Below, one piece after another: positions 36,225-45,064 of a DNA stretch of 64,000 nucleotides. This DNA is from Bacteroidales bacterium UBA1223 (GTDB lineage Bacteria; Bacteroidota; Bacteroidia; Bacteroidales; P3): contig DBXB01000025.1 of assembly GCA_002309155.1 (NCBI GenBank), positions 60,145 to 124,144 of the forward strand, written 5' to 3'. Numbering within the stretch: position 1 is the stretch's first letter; the number at the start of each line of letters is the position of its first letter. The notes under the pieces were generated by a model. That model did not search any database, was not told the origin of the DNA, and was given only the letters and a program-made list of their open reading frames with translations. A program made the translations under genes and the position numbers.

Positions 36225-36809
36225 TCAGCTGTTAAGTAAAATGTCCAGTTCGGTCTGCATCCCTTTGGATACTTGAAGATCCCGTATTTTTTGTGTTTGT
36301 TTTTCGAAATATTTCAAGCGTATCTTCTGTTCTTTGTCCATACCTTCACTGCTTGATTCGGGATCTTGTTGCAGACCGAATAATTGTAATTGTTCGTTTA
36401 GGTAGGTCTCGAACAGGGTGATTATTTGAATAGAAAATAATTCGGATACCTTTTTGGTGATGCCAGTCCCGTTGGCCGACACGGAGATGGCGATATCGAT
36501 GGTATTGGTTGATTTGTCATACAGGATGTCGTAGGTGCTGGAGAATGATGCCGCTATGAGGCGGAACAGTAGCAGGAGGTCGTTCTTGTTGCAGATGGCG
36601 TGGTCTGTATTGGCCAGTTCAAATCCCTCAAAGGCGCTGTCCACGTCAAATTTGCAGAGATAATCCTTATAAAAAGGGAGGTCCTCAATTGCGGAATTCT
36701 CATCAATTCCTTTCATGGCAGTGTCATACCATTCTTCGTCTTCATTTCTTTGTTTCAAATTCATGAAAATGTCCTGGAAATCGAACAGTGAAAATTCTTT
36801 TTTATCCAT
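36225..36809 (-). CDS. Unknown acidic protein coupled to the ClpX-like gene
   Basis: 194 residues, soluble and acidic. The N-terminal part starts FSLFDFQDIFMNLKQR; the C-terminal third is a charged helix. No family recognised. Its ATG lies inside the end of the ClpX-like gene (8-bp overlap), so translation is coupled; such pairing would fit an adaptor or partner of the unfoldase. Confidence 0.6.
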   Translation of the reverse strand: MDKKEFSLFDFQDIFMNLKQRNEDEEWYDTAMKGIDENSAIEDLPFYKDYLCKFDVDSAFEGFELANTDHAICNKNDLLLLFRLIAASFSSTYDILYDKSTNTIDIAISVSANGTGITKKVSELFSIQIITLFETYLNEQLQLFGLQQDPESSSEGMDKEQKIRLKYFEKQTQKIRDLQVSKGMQTELDILLNS

Positions 36810-38157
36810 TTTGCTGTTTGTTTAAATTGTCAATAATATATTCTTTGGTAATATCCAGAATGTTGTCTTTGCCGACTTCCAGATCGTACATGTCTTCCAG
36901 AAGTACTTGTTGCAACAGACTTTTGAGTCCGCGGACCCCGAGATTTCTTTCGATGGCGAGTTTTGCCAAGGTTTTTTTGCCCTCATCTGTCAGAACTGTG
37001 TGGATGCCATTGCTTGAGAAATATTGCTCGAATTCAGTTAAAGGAGAATTAGTGCCCATATCGAAGAGTGCAACCAGTTCTTCCTCCGACAACGAGTCAA
37101 GTATTACGAAGTTCTGTATACGGCCCATGATTTCGGGTTTTACTCCATATTCAATAAAGTCTTCTACTGTGGTTCTGGATTTGGCAGACTTGGTTTTTTC
37201 TGTTTTTCCGTCATTCTTACGATTTGTCAGGAAACCGACGATTCTTCGATTCTCATGATTGTCGTCTTTGTGGATTGAATTTTCATCGTCGTTTCCCAGT
37301 CCGTCAAACACCCCGGTGAATACAAACATCATCTTTCTGGTAGGTAGCTTGATGCGTTTGCAATTCTTGGTCTCAAATGTCTCTTGGAACTCCACTTCTC
37401 CTTTGTCGTCAATGAAATGTAGCATCTCGTTGATAATTCGGCTGTTGAAGGTGCCGGAATTGTTGTTGTTCTGTTTGTCAAAAAGTTTGTCGAATTCGTC
37501 GAAACATATCATTGCACGCTCCAGTTCTTCAGGCAACCATCCTTGGTCCAGAAGCGAGGTGAATCCGTCTGTCATGCCGGGTCCTACGATGCCTTCCTGA
37601 ACCAGTGAATTGCAGTGTATTGTAATAAACGGAACATGAAATAGTTTGCTGAGGACTTGCATTCCGTAAGTCTTGCCAGAGCCACTGGGGCCGCAGACTA
37701 GGAGGTTGCTTTTGGGCAAAACGAGTCCGGATTTACGCCCGTGCATGAGATAGGTGAAGAAAGAAACGGCAAGTCTCATCTTGTACTTGTCATGTCCTAT
37801 GACAAAGAAATCGAGCATCTCCTTTATCAATTCAGGTGTGATGCTGCAGTTCATGATGTCGTCAACAGGGATATCCCATTGCTTGCTCATCATCACATAC
37901 TCCTGAGTTGAGACAGAACCGATAGTGCGACTCCACTCCTCGACTCTTTCCTGTATTATCTCTTTCAGTTCTTCGCTGGATTTATCTTTGACAGACTCCT
38001 GTCTCGATAGATTTTGCATCAGTAGCTGATTGTACTTGGTTATTTTGTGGGGGTTCTGCTCCATGTCGTTTAGATAGAGCAGCGCCTTTTCGGGCGACAC
38101 ACTGAGGTCTGCAAAGAGCAGAAATCTAGTGTTTTGTCTTTCTTTTTCTTGGTTCAT
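36802..38157 (-). CDS. ClpX-like AAA+ unfoldase lacking the zinc-binding domain
   Basis: 451 residues. ATPase core: Walker A GPSGSGKT (156-163), Walker B with DEFDK (220-224; ClpX has DEIDK), GVKPEIMGRI (338-347) and sensor-2 region LGVRGLKSLL (406-415). The N-terminal C4 zinc domain of true ClpX is replaced by about 110 unrelated residues. A VGF tripeptide (307-309) sits where ClpX has the IGF loop that docks ClpP, so ClpP interaction may be kept. First gene of its unit, with operator 7 about 70 bp upstream. Housekeeping clpX is expected elsewhere. Confidence 0.87.
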   Translation of the reverse strand: MNQEKERQNTRFLLFADLSVSPEKALLYLNDMEQNPHKITKYNQLLMQNLSRQESVKDKSSEELKEIIQERVEEWSRTIGSVSTQEYVMMSKQWDIPVDDIMNCSITPELIKEMLDFFVIGHDKYKMRLAVSFFTYLMHGRKSGLVLPKSNLLVCGPSGSGKTYGMQVLSKLFHVPFITIHCNSLVQEGIVGPGMTDGFTSLLDQGWLPEELERAMICFDEFDKLFDKQNNNNSGTFNSRIINEMLHFIDDKGEVEFQETFETKNCKRIKLPTRKMMFVFTGVFDGLGNDDENSIHKDDNHENRRIVGFLTNRKNDGKTEKTKSAKSRTTVEDFIEYGVKPEIMGRIQNFVILDSLSEEELVALFDMGTNSPLTEFEQYFSSNGIHTVLTDEGKKTLAKLAIERNLGVRGLKSLLQQVLLEDMYDLEVGKDNILDITKEYIIDNLNKQQNG

Positions 38158-38188
38158 GGTATTATAGCATTCGTGTTTGATTTCGAAT

Positions 38189-38234
38189 GCAAAAATAGAT
38201 GTTCACTATGAACAAGAAAAAATTCTGACGTCAG
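38189..38234 (-). promoter_or_regulatory. Operator-promoter 7 (ClpX-like unit)
   Basis: CTGACGTCAG at 38225-38234, exactly 30 bp, then TTTTGC (38194-38189) within CTATTTTTGC. It marks the right edge of the regulated block, 20 bp from the sulfatase stop. Confidence 0.92.
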
Positions 38235-38254
38235 GAAAAAATTGGAGTCATCTG

Positions 38255-40213
38255 TCAATCGGCTACCAGGCGGTCTTCGACCATGCGTGTCATATACTGC
38301 TGGATGATGGCTTTGAGCATGGAGTCGTGCGTCGGGGAGGGAGACCCGATGGGATTACGCATCATGGGGTCTGACTTGAGATTGTATGTGTTGATAACCA
38401 TCTCGCCATCAAACTGTACGAGTGTGTCGCATGACACGAACTGATAGATGCCGTTGTTGTAGTTGACTGTCCACGTCTTGTCGGGATCGGTATTGAGCAG
38501 GTCGTTGCCGAAGGCTACATAAGGTCGACTGTAGCCTAGGAGTCCCAGAACCGTGGGCATTATGTCTATCTGTTGTGCTGTGCCTGGATAGACGCCCGGA
38601 GTCAGCTCTCCCGAAGGGTCGTAGATGAACAGGGTGCCACGGTAGACGCCCATTGCGGTGTGGTACAAGTCGTGGTTGCTCATATTTGTATGGTCGTTGG
38701 TGATGACGAAGATGGTGTTCTTGAACCACGGTTGTCTGCTTGCGGTGGCGAAAAACTGCCGCAAGGCATTGTCGGTATAGCGTATGCATTTGTGCATCAC
38801 CATCTCTTCTTCGGGATAGATGTCCTTGTATTTCTCGGGAATCACAAAGGGGTGGTGGGACGATGCAGTGAATACTGAGGTGATGAAGGGTTCGGGCATC
38901 TCGCTCATCTTCGTCGCATAGTATTGCAGGAACGGCTCATCCCATATCGCCCATGTATTGTCGTAGTCCTTTTCGCCTCCGAAACGTGGGTCTTGGTCGT
39001 ACTCCACCCTCCCATAATAATGCTGGAAACCGGTGGACTGTGCAAACGACTGGAATCCCATCGAACCGTTGTCGGCCCCATGGAAGAATGCCGACGAGTA
39101 GCCCTCTTTCGAGAGCTCGGCGGCAAGTCCGCTGATGCGGTTCAGTGAGTAGCTGGTGGTGAAGAAGGGCTCCACAAACATCGGAATCGAGGACAGGATA
39201 GCAGGCATGGCGTCGATGCTTTTGCGTCCGTTGGCGTAGATGTGTTCCCATGTGATGGAATGCTCGAGCAACGAATCGATAAAGGTGGTGTATCCTTTGT
39301 AGGTCCCGTTCTCCAGCTCTTTATTATAGAATCCTACATACTCTTGTCCAAAACTTTCCAGTATGATGACAACGACATTCTTGCCTTTGCAGGGAGCGTT
39401 GGCGGTGTCTGAGGGCATGTGCAGTGGAGTGTAAATGCATTCCATCGTGGCTCTATCCATATATTTGGGGTCGGCGTATGTGGTTTTGCCTATGGTGCGT
39501 ATCACGGTGTATGGGGTGTTGAGCACAATGGCGGCCTCGTGAGGCTGGTTTACATATCTGTTGGCAGTGCCTAGATTCACTGGTCTGAGTACCTTCACGG
39601 GCACTCCGCCGCGGATGGCGCAAAAGGATATGGGAATAAGCAGAAACAAGGCGATGCTCTGGGGCAGATAGTAACGTCGTGGGGAAGTGGGTTTAAAGGG
39701 GCGGTTGCCGAAGTTTGGTTTGACGTAGAGTATCCATAGCCCAGCTATCAGTGCTATTCCAGCAAGTACAAGATACCAATGGTTGAGGCATTCAATAAAG
39801 AATATATTGCCAAGATTCCCTTCATTGCTGAATTCGTGAAAGAAGGTGTTGGTGGTCCTTCGTCCAGTGAACTGCGAGTATACGGCGTCACACAGATTGG
39901 CGACAACTGCGAGGGAATTGACTGTCACGTAAAGGCATTTCGTCATGGTGTGCCACCATTTCCGCTCCTTCCCAAGGATGGGTAGCAGCATCAAGACGGC
40001 ATAAAGGGAGTTTGTGTAGAATATTGCGGAGCTGTCGAAAAGAAATCCCCCGCGGATAAGGTTGCCAAGGTTCAGGCTGTCCCATCCAGAGGCGAAGAGA
40101 TTCCAGTTCTCCCACACATAGACAATCCTGCACAGCATATACACCACATAGGCCAGTATCAAGTTGAGCACTGTGGCAATTATTGTCGCGTATGGAGTCG
40201 GTTTGATCTTCAT
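38255..40213 (-). CDS. LTA-synthase-like membrane sulfatase/phosphoglycerol transferase
   Basis: 652 residues. Four or five N-terminal membrane helices (to about 200) are followed by a periplasmic alkaline-phosphatase-fold domain: ILESFGQE with Glu286 as metal ligand, GRKSIDAMP with Ser332 at the nucleophile position (LtaS uses Thr), and VITNDHT near the end. Family members transfer phosphoglycerol or phosphoethanolamine to lipids or glycans; in Bacteroidetes the substrate is not known. Follows comM by 18 bp in a three-gene unit. Confidence 0.85.
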   Translation of the reverse strand: MKIKPTPYATIIATVLNLILAYVVYMLCRIVYVWENWNLFASGWDSLNLGNLIRGGFLFDSSAIFYTNSLYAVLMLLPILGKERKWWHTMTKCLYVTVNSLAVVANLCDAVYSQFTGRRTTNTFFHEFSNEGNLGNIFFIECLNHWYLVLAGIALIAGLWILYVKPNFGNRPFKPTSPRRYYLPQSIALFLLIPISFCAIRGGVPVKVLRPVNLGTANRYVNQPHEAAIVLNTPYTVIRTIGKTTYADPKYMDRATMECIYTPLHMPSDTANAPCKGKNVVVIILESFGQEYVGFYNKELENGTYKGYTTFIDSLLEHSITWEHIYANGRKSIDAMPAILSSIPMFVEPFFTTSYSLNRISGLAAELSKEGYSSAFFHGADNGSMGFQSFAQSTGFQHYYGRVEYDQDPRFGGEKDYDNTWAIWDEPFLQYYATKMSEMPEPFITSVFTASSHHPFVIPEKYKDIYPEEEMVMHKCIRYTDNALRQFFATASRQPWFKNTIFVITNDHTNMSNHDLYHTAMGVYRGTLFIYDPSGELTPGVYPGTAQQIDIMPTVLGLLGYSRPYVAFGNDLLNTDPDKTWTVNYNNGIYQFVSCDTLVQFDGEMVINTYNLKSDPMMRNPIGSPSPTHDSMLKAIIQQYMTRMVEDRLVAD

Positions 40214-40231
40214 TTTGACGAAACTCAGTTT

Positions 40232-41770
40232 TTATCTTCCCCAAGAGTCTCTATCCAATGACCTGTAGTTGATGGCTTCGCTGAGGTGGACTGTGGTGAT
40301 GCGCTCGCTGCCATCGAGGTCGGCGATGGTGCGGGCGACCTTGAGGATGCGGTCGTAGGCACGGGCAGACAGACCAAGGCGGTCCATTGCGGCCTTCATC
40401 AGGTTTTGGCAGTCTGTGTCTATGTCGCACCACTGGCGGAAGAGCTTCTGGTTCATCTGTGCGTTGCAGTGTATGCCTTTGTAGTTCTTGTAACGCTCTT
40501 CCTGAATTTTGCGTGCTGCGATGACACGCTGGCGGATGACGGCACTGGGTTCGCCGAGTTGCTTCTCGGCAAGGGCGGAGTGGGGCAGGGGAGTCACCTC
40601 GATATGAAGGTCGATGCGGTCTAGGAGTGGGCCACTGATTTTGTTGAGGTATTTGTTCACCGCTCCGGGATTACAGGTGCATTCGATGGTTGGATGGTTG
40701 TAATAGCCACAGGGACAGGGGTTCATGGCGGCGACAAGCATGAACGCCGCGGGATATTCCGTGGTCATCTTGGCTCTCGATATCGTCACACGCCGTTCCT
40801 CCATGGGTTGTCTCAGCACTTCGAGAACGGAACGCTTGAATTCCGGCAGCTCATCGAGAAATAGCACACCGTTGTGGGCTAGAGATATTTCGCCAGGTTG
40901 AGGGTTTGCACCGCCTCCGACGAGGGCCACGTCTGATACTGTGTGGTGCGGTGCCCTGAACGGGCGGACGGCAATAAGGGAGTCCTCGCTCCGCATCTTG
41001 CCGGCGACACTGTGTATCTGAGTGGTCTCGAGTGATTCTTCAAGACTCAGTGGCGGAAGGATGCTTGGTAAGCGTTTCGCCAGCATGGTCTTTCCACTGC
41101 CCGGAGGACCTATAAGAATGACGTTATGGCCACCGGCGGCGGCAATCTCAAGGGCTCGCTTGATGTTCTCCTGCCCTTTGACATCGGCAAAATCAAATTC
41201 ATATTTGTCAAGGCTGCGGGCGAATTCGGCACGGGTGTCAACGATGGTCTGTTCTATCCCCCCCTTGCCTTCAAGGAAATCTATAACCTGCTGAATGTTC
41301 TCAGCCCCATAGACCTCCAAGTTGTTCACTATCGCGGCTTCGCGGGCATTGTTTTTGGGCAGAATAATGCCTTTAAACTTCTTTTTCCGGGCTTCGATAG
41401 CCATAGGTAGAGCCCCCTTTATTGGTCGCAGACTTCCATCCAGCGACAACTCGCCCATGATGACATATTTGTCCAGATCCTCACTAATCATTTGTCCGTC
41501 GGCTGCGAGTATGCCGATTGCCAACGGCAGGTCGTAAGCGGCACCTTCTTTTCGGATGTCGGCGGGTGCCATATTGATGATGACACGGCGTTGGGGGATG
41601 CGATGCCCGCATTGCAGAAGCGCCGAATGTATTCTCTGCTGGCTTTCTCGTACGGCGTTGTCGGGCAATCCCACTAACATAAAGTTCACTCCTGGCTCAA
41701 CGCTTACTTCTATGGTGATTGTAATGGCTGAAACACCGTATATGGCACTTCCGTAAGTCTTGACTAACAT
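40232..41770 (-). CDS. comM: ComM/YifB Mg-chelatase-like AAA+ ATPase
   Basis: 512 residues. An N-terminal S5-like domain ([13 protein letters not shown]) precedes the AAA+ core with Walker A GPPGSGKT (221-228) and a C-terminal chelatase-type domain. ComM is a branch-migration helicase for natural transformation in some bacteria; the name YifB is used elsewhere. Cysteines in CPCGYYNH and CTCNPG form a probable small zinc site, also seen in the family. Middle gene of the DUF4296-comM-sulfatase unit. Confidence 0.93.
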   Translation of the reverse strand: MLVKTYGSAIYGVSAITITIEVSVEPGVNFMLVGLPDNAVRESQQRIHSALLQCGHRIPQRRVIINMAPADIRKEGAAYDLPLAIGILAADGQMISEDLDKYVIMGELSLDGSLRPIKGALPMAIEARKKKFKGIILPKNNAREAAIVNNLEVYGAENIQQVIDFLEGKGGIEQTIVDTRAEFARSLDKYEFDFADVKGQENIKRALEIAAAGGHNVILIGPPGSGKTMLAKRLPSILPPLSLEESLETTQIHSVAGKMRSEDSLIAVRPFRAPHHTVSDVALVGGGANPQPGEISLAHNGVLFLDELPEFKRSVLEVLRQPMEERRVTISRAKMTTEYPAAFMLVAAMNPCPCGYYNHPTIECTCNPGAVNKYLNKISGPLLDRIDLHIEVTPLPHSALAEKQLGEPSAVIRQRVIAARKIQEERYKNYKGIHCNAQMNQKLFRQWCDIDTDCQNLMKAAMDRLGLSARAYDRILKVARTIADLDGSERITTVHLSEAINYRSLDRDSWGR

Positions 41771-41794
41771 GGCGATTGTTTTTGATGTGATGGA

Positions 41795-42172
41795 TTATTC
41801 TTGGGACCTATCCTTGTCATCTTTGCAGTTCTGGATTTCTCTCTTCAGTCGAATGATTACCCGTCTGTATACTGCGTCAAGATCTTCGGGATTACGTGCA
41901 TAATAAGCCATCGTGGAGTCGTATTGTTCTGTTGTGATATTGTATTTCCTGAAGAGGGAGTCGTATGCCGCCTCTACCTGGAATGTCAATGAATCGCGGT
42001 TCTCCCGTAATACAGTATTGTTATATCCGTCAATTAAATGCATTTCAGTCAGGAAATCTGCCAGAGTCGCCGTGTCAATAACCCCTTTGGGCAGTTCGGT
42101 GTGCTTGCATGATGTGGTGAGGAGCAAGGTGCTGAAAATGATAATGATGAAATAGATTCCCTTTTTTTTCAT
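41795..42172 (-). CDS. DUF4296 lipoprotein
   Basis: 125 residues from the ATG at 42172. A longer in-frame start at 42349 was rejected because the chosen one opens a proper lipoprotein signal with lipobox TTSC (Cys22). The mature part (LADFLTEMHLIDGY ... FRKYNITTEQYDSTMAYYARNPE) is the small helical DUF4296 of Bacteroidetes, unknown function. A TAAATTTGC -7 box on the minus strand lies just before the ATG (42178-42186), so the mRNA may be nearly leaderless. Confidence 0.85.
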   Translation of the reverse strand: MKKKGIYFIIIIFSTLLLTTSCKHTELPKGVIDTATLADFLTEMHLIDGYNNTVLRENRDSLTFQVEAAYDSLFRKYNITTEQYDSTMAYYARNPEDLDAVYRRVIIRLKREIQNCKDDKDRSQE

Positions 42173-42196
42173 AATCTGCAAATTTACATCATTTTT

Positions 42197-42225
42197 TTTG
42201 ATTTGAACTAAAATACTTATCTTTG
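42197..42225 (+). promoter_or_regulatory. dapB promoter
   Basis: TTTG (42197-42200), 17-bp spacer, TATCTTTG (42218-42225): a near-consensus Bacteroidetes promoter about 50 bp before dapB, back to back with the DUF4296 promoter. Confidence 0.75.
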
Positions 42226-42277
42226 CATCGTCAGTGAAAAGTTTACGTATTTTGAAAAAGTTGTAACTCAGATAGAA

Positions 42278-42943
42278 ATGAAAATAGCAATAATAGGATA
42301 CGGCAAAATGGGTCATGAAATAGCCTCTATTGCCGTAGAGAAAGGACACACAGTGGCATGCACTATCGACAATGACACCGAGATGCTTGCCAACATCGAC
42401 TTATTGAAATCGTCGGATGTGGCTATTGAATTTACCACACCGGCTACCGCTGTGACAAATATCAAACAGTGCCTACAGCTTGGAGTCCCAGTGGTTTGCG
42501 GGACAACAGGATGGTACGACAGCTATGACGAGGTGTGTGCCCTCTGCCATGAGAAAGGTGGCGCACTCTTCACTGCCACCAATTTCAGTATCGGTATGAA
42601 TATTGTCTTCGACCTGAACCGCAGACTTGCGGCATTGATGGACAAATATCCTCAGTATAAGGCTTCGATTGTCGAGACGCACCATATCCATAAACTTGAC
42701 GCTCCGAGTGGCACGGCTATTACCCTAAGGGAACAGACAGGTCATCCCGAGATTGAGATTACCTCAATACGTGAGGGTGAGGTGCCCGGCACCCATGTGG
42801 TCCGCTATGACAGTGCTGTCGACACTATTATGCTCACACATGAGGCACACAGCCGTCGTGGTCTTGCCGAAGGTGCTGTCCTTGCGGCTGAATTCCTGAA
42901 AGGGAAAACAGGAATATTCACGATGACTGACTTGCTGGTCTGA
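42278..42943 (+). CDS. dapB: 4-hydroxy-tetrahydrodipicolinate reductase
   Basis: 221 residues, a short form (E. coli enzyme is 273). NAD(P)H site GYGKMG (7-12); catalytic ETHHIHKLDAPSGTA (133-147) with His135/His136 and Lys139. It reduces the product of DapA on the path to meso-diaminopimelate and lysine. A strong terminator follows. Housekeeping gene. Confidence 0.95.
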   Translation: MKIAIIGYGKMGHEIASIAVEKGHTVACTIDNDTEMLANIDLLKSSDVAIEFTTPATAVTNIKQCLQLGVPVVCGTTGWYDSYDEVCALCHEKGGALFTATNFSIGMNIVFDLNRRLAALMDKYPQYKASIVETHHIHKLDAPSGTAITLREQTGHPEIEITSIREGEVPGTHVVRYDSAVDTIMLTHEAHSRRGLAEGAVLAAEFLKGKTGIFTMTDLLV

Positions 42944-42980
42944 AGTTGAAATTGAAAATTGAGAATTGAATCTTACATAA

Positions 42981-43009
42981 AAAAGAGACCTGCTTAGGTC
43001 TCTTTTTTT
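42981..43009 (+). terminator. dapB terminator
   Basis: An 11-bp stem (42981-42991 with 42996-43006), 4-nt loop GCTT, and a T-run to 43009. It ends 2 bp from the 3' end of the tRNA gene on the other strand and may serve both directions. Confidence 0.92.
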
Positions 43010-43010
43010 G

Positions 43011-43085
43011 TGGGAGTTACTGGATTCGAACCAGTGACCCCTTGCTTGTAAGGCAAGTGCTCTGAACCAGCTGAGCTAAACTCCC
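43011..43085 (-). tRNA. tRNA-Val (anticodon TAC)
   Basis: The minus strand folds as a standard cloverleaf of about 75 nt: 7-bp acceptor (GGGAGTT with AACTCCC), anticodon stem CTTGC/GCAAG around loop CTTACAA (anticodon TAC), and T arm with GGTTCGAATCC. The CCA end is not encoded (next bases are CAA). It has its own promoter. Confidence 0.95.
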
Positions 43086-43115
43086 TTTAGGGTATCTCCC
43101 CCTATTTTTGAGTTT

Positions 43116-43147
43116 GCAAAAGTAGTGCTTTTTTAGGAACTGACAAA
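43116..43147 (-). promoter_or_regulatory. tRNA-Val promoter
   Basis: On the minus strand: TTTG (43147-43144), 19-bp spacer, TACTTTTGC (43124-43116). This is a consensus Bacteroidetes promoter and serves as an internal reference for the unusual operator-promoters. Confidence 0.8.
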
Positions 43148-43217
43148 ATTTTTCTTTTTACATTAAGTAATGTCTGATGTAAATTATTTATTTACAGTAT
43201 AATATTCTCGTGTAAAA

Positions 43218-45053
43218 TTAGTTGAATTTCTGCATCTCCACAAGCTTTTTGTAGGTTCCGCCGAGTGCCATTAGTTCAGAATGACTACCCTTTTCCACTA
43301 TTTCGCCGTGGTCAAGAACAATAATGAGGTCGGCATTCTCGATTGTCGAGAGTCGGTGGGCGATAACTATCGTAGTCCTGCCTTCCATAAGTTTGTCGAG
43401 AGCCTCCTGCACAAGTTGCTGCGATTTGGCGTCAAGCGCCGACGTCGCCTCGTCGAGAATCATGATGGGCGGATTGCGGAGTATGGCACGGGCTATGCTA
43501 ATTCTCTGCCGTTGTCCTCCGCTGAGTGCTGAGCCATGGTCTCCTACAGGTGTGTCGTAGTTCTGTGGCAGGCCGGCTATGAATTCGTCGGCATTTGCCA
43601 TGCGTGCCGCCTCTCTAATCTTCTCCTCCGTAACCTCCTGCATGCCAAAAGCGATATTGTTGGCAACTGTGTCGTTGAAGAGTATGCAGTTTTGGGACAC
43701 TACTCCGATGTTGCGTCGCAGCGAGTTGATGTTGAGGTCTTTTATCGGAATTCCGTCAATCTCTATGCTTCCTCCTGTTGGGTCGTAGAAACGGGGCAGG
43801 AGGTCGACCATAGTTGTCTTGCCAGCGCCAGAAGGACCCACTATGGCGACTTTCATCCCTTTGCGGATGGTGAGATTGATATGTTTCAGAACGTCAGTCT
43901 GTGAGTTTTCCTCATTGTCGTATGCAAACGAGACATCCTGATATTCTATCTTGTCGTTGAAACCGGCCATTACCGTTGCCCCTGGTTTTTCGACAATGCG
44001 TTCGTCGGCGTCGAGTATTTCGAATATCCTTGACGCTGAAGCGCTGCCTTTCTGCAGACTGCTGTAAGCTTTAACAATAGCCTGCACCGGTGGGATAAGG
44101 CGTGCGAACAGTATTACGAACAGAATGAATACCGAAGCGCTCAGTTGTCCTTTTACCACAGCCATGCCACCGAGTACCAGAATCACACCCAGCCCTACAG
44201 TCCCCATTACCTCCGACAGGGGGCTACCGGCTTCGCGCCGGCGCGCCACCCTCATCATCCTCCTGCTGTAGTTGCGGTTTATCCCCTCAAAGGTCTCCTG
44301 TCTGTAAGCCTCACGGTCATAGGCTTTCACAACCTCAAGGTTGTCGAGGGTCTCTTTGTAGGCCGACATCATCTCGCCAAGTTTCTCCTGACCTTTGGTG
44401 GAGTTGCGTTTCAGGCTTTTCCCTATTCTTGCTATCAGGAACACGGCGGGGGGCAGGATGAGCAGAAACAGTAGGAACAGTCTCGGACTGATGAATATCA
44501 ATGCCAGCGAGAATACCACCACATTCAGCGGGTCTTTCACCAGCGACTGAAGGGTGCTGACGATACTCCATTCTATGTCGGCCAGGTCGCCCGACAGTCT
44601 GCTGATAAGGTCGCCTTTGTGTTTATGGGAGAAGAATGAGATGGGGAGTATGGTGATCTTGTGATAGATGTCGTTTCTCATGCGTTGCAGGACGCCGTTG
44701 CGTATCGGACTGAGGTAGTAGAGTCCCAGATAGCGTGTCAGGTTGTATAGAAGTGAGCAGGCAAGATAGCCTCCGGCGAAGATGAACAGACACGGCCATT
44801 GTCCCATCTGTTCCTTTATATTGTAAAGATGCCACATCGCCCAGTCGGTCACTCCTGTCTGATTGAAAGTAAACGTCGGCTCCGTCTCAGGAGGTGTGCT
44901 CATGCCGAAAAAGAGTTCGATGACGGGAACTATCAACACAAAACTGAACAGGTTGAACAGAATCGACAAGAGATTGAACACTATGTTCAGTGTGATCTCT
45001 TTCGGATAGTGACGCAGATATTTGAAAACACGCAGGATGGGTGACATATTCAA
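43218..45053 (-). CDS. MsbA-type ABC exporter (lipid A/multidrug family)
   Basis: 611 residues, a half transporter: six membrane helices in the first 330 residues, then an ATPase domain with Walker A GPSGAGKT, signature LSGGQRQRIS and Walker B MILDEATSALD. This layout fits MsbA or a related exporter of lipids or drugs; only experiment separates these. Last gene of the sufC-sufD-porE-like-exporter unit (11 bp after the preceding stop). Confidence 0.88.
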   Translation of the reverse strand: MNMSPILRVFKYLRHYPKEITLNIVFNLLSILFNLFSFVLIVPVIELFFGMSTPPETEPTFTFNQTGVTDWAMWHLYNIKEQMGQWPCLFIFAGGYLACSLLYNLTRYLGLYYLSPIRNGVLQRMRNDIYHKITILPISFFSHKHKGDLISRLSGDLADIEWSIVSTLQSLVKDPLNVVVFSLALIFISPRLFLLFLLILPPAVFLIARIGKSLKRNSTKGQEKLGEMMSAYKETLDNLEVVKAYDREAYRQETFEGINRNYSRRMMRVARRREAGSPLSEVMGTVGLGVILVLGGMAVVKGQLSASVFILFVILFARLIPPVQAIVKAYSSLQKGSASASRIFEILDADERIVEKPGATVMAGFNDKIEYQDVSFAYDNEENSQTDVLKHINLTIRKGMKVAIVGPSGAGKTTMVDLLPRFYDPTGGSIEIDGIPIKDLNINSLRRNIGVVSQNCILFNDTVANNIAFGMQEVTEEKIREAARMANADEFIAGLPQNYDTPVGDHGSALSGGQRQRISIARAILRNPPIMILDEATSALDAKSQQLVQEALDKLMEGRTTIVIAHRLSTIENADLIIVLDHGEIVEKGSHSELMALGGTYKKLVEMQKFN

Positions 45054-45064
45054 GATTATAGCGG

